A DNA stretch of 64,000 nt, taken from the NCBI RefSeq assembly GCF_021018805.1, contig NC_086250.1:65483322-65547321 (forward strand). Direction: 5' to 3'. The position numbers and the translations under genes are program-made. Shown here in pieces: positions 63,449 to 64,000 of this stretch; within the stretch, counting starts at the first letter, position 1; the number at the start of each line of letters is the position of its first letter. A model generated the notes under the pieces. That model saw nothing but the letters and a program-made list of their open reading frames with translations, searched no databases and was not told where the DNA came from. Origin of the DNA: Prinia subflava. Lineage: Eukaryota > Chordata > Aves > Passeriformes > Cisticolidae.

Positions 63449-63730
63449 TGTGTGGTGTGCTTTGTCCGTGCACTGAAGAGAACAGGCAGTTCTGCAGCGC
63501 TCACCTAGATCCAGGTTGCTTTCTAAATTAGTCATACACGTGAGCTGGAGGAAGCACATTGACTTTTTAACTGTGCAAAGAGCAACCCATCTCTCTGCTG
63601 CCAGACAACCCTTCAGGACACGGGGCTGAACTTCAGCACAAGAGCACGGCATCTATTACGCTTGAGGCTCTACCATTTCACCTACACCTGGGTGGATCTA
63701 TCAAGCTTCATCTCTATTAGGGCGGTTTGA
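63449..63730 (-). other. Candidate exon behind a long polypyrimidine tract (minus strand)
   Basis: On the minus strand a long pyrimidine tract (complement of 63735-63812) ends 'ctttcaaccacacag' and abuts the block at 63730. The block ends ACA|GTAAGTGG at 63449/63448, a donor with all six intron-side consensus positions. Length is 282 nt. The first third has stop codons in the frame of the later ORF, whose ATG lies at 63652, so if real it would be a UTR or non-coding exon, or begin translation internally. A second donor-like TAG|GTGAGC occurs inside it near 63.51 kb. The product is not recognised. Confidence 0.3.
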
Positions 63731-63734
63731 CTGT

Positions 63735-63812
63735 GTGGTTGAAAGAAAAAAAAAAAAATAAAAAGAGAGAGGGGGAGAGAGGGAAAGAGAGAGAGAGAGA
63801 GAGAGAAAAAAG
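63735..63812. repeat. Purine tract with (GA)n, S-DNA/triplex-prone
   Basis: Nearly pure A/G over 78 bp on the plus strand: an A12 run, then GAGAGG units, then about nine GA repeats, then A6. Mirror-symmetric GA tracts can adopt H-DNA and are common in promoters. On the minus strand the tract is the pyrimidine run of the acceptor-like site described for the adjoining block. Confidence 0.9.
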
Positions 63813-64000
63813 GCTTGCCGTTGTCACACTTGTTTCCTATTAAAGAGCCTTACGGTGGATTGAGTAATTGTGTACGAAGGTAATCTGGCTGGCAGATGTG
63901 TGCAGCCCCAGTGGAGCACTCGATTCGAGGCAGATGGGTTGTACCAGGGCGCAAACAACGTTGGAGAAAGAGAGGCGTGATTAAAACAGCAGGCCGCTGC

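Larger units (their letters stand above)
63441..64000. promoter_or_regulatory. CpG-enriched right end, possible promoter-proximal DNA
   Basis: I count about sixteen CpG dinucleotides in the final 560 bp, far denser than the preceding tens of kb, including a 'ctcgattcgag' motif near 63.92 kb and 'gcgcaaacaacg' near 63.95 kb. Such a rise after a CpG-poor desert is typical of the fringe of a vertebrate CpG-island promoter or a conserved regulatory element. The gene itself is not identifiable from here and would lie off the right edge or be read leftwards from it. Confidence 0.35.

Noticed and set aside
1..64000. CRISPR arrays, bacterial operons, ribosome binding sites or defence systems
   Set aside because: No regularly spaced direct repeats, no dense coding and no prokaryotic signals; repeat content is that of a bird nuclear genome.

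Overview
This window reads as AT-rich nuclear DNA from a bird, most likely a passerine. I found no intact protein-coding gene, no free-standing tRNA or rRNA gene, no CRISPR array and no bacterial-type operon. The lineage call rests on dispersed repeats. There are three CR1 LINE fragments, two solo LTRs of an avian endogenous-retrovirus family, and two short interspersed elements with a tRNA-Ile-like head and a CR1-like tail. That last architecture matches the passerine family known as TguSINE1; family names here are from memory.

Layout. 1-6.5 kb is unique AT-rich sequence with one weak minus-strand exon candidate (4.95-5.22 kb). 6.5-8.5 kb holds a CR1 3' end, an ancient dispersed-repeat fragment and a plus-strand solo LTR containing a long (CTTTG)n tract. 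8.5-24.3 kb is mostly unrecognised, with a near-perfect hairpin at 10.63 kb and a GC-richer block with a 95-bp tandem duplication at 18.6-19.3 kb. 24.3-27.3 kb is a repeat cluster on the minus strand: a CR1 piece covering decayed reverse-transcriptase coding sequence and 3' UTR and ending in a poly(A) run, a second CR1 3' end, and a second solo LTR. 27.3-38.2 kb contains the two SINE copies (30.3 kb minus, 38.1 kb plus), an ancient palindromic repeat core and a MIR/CORE-SINE-like remnant. 38.2-63.4 kb is very AT-rich, almost repeat-free and has no supportable gene; it includes a minus-strand exon-like block at 48.9-49.2 kb. The last ~560 bp differ clearly: CpG becomes frequent, and a 78-bp purine tract on the plus strand reads on the minus strand as a polypyrimidine tract plus splice acceptor in front of an exon-like block.

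Interpretation. The window is an intron or a gene desert. If a transcription unit is present, the best evidence places it on the minus strand, with its promoter at or beyond the right edge. This is inference from splice-like signals and composition only. No coding cooperation between genes can be described. Open reading frames of 60-163 codons occur throughout but look like chance ORFs, low-complexity tracts or shadows of repeats.
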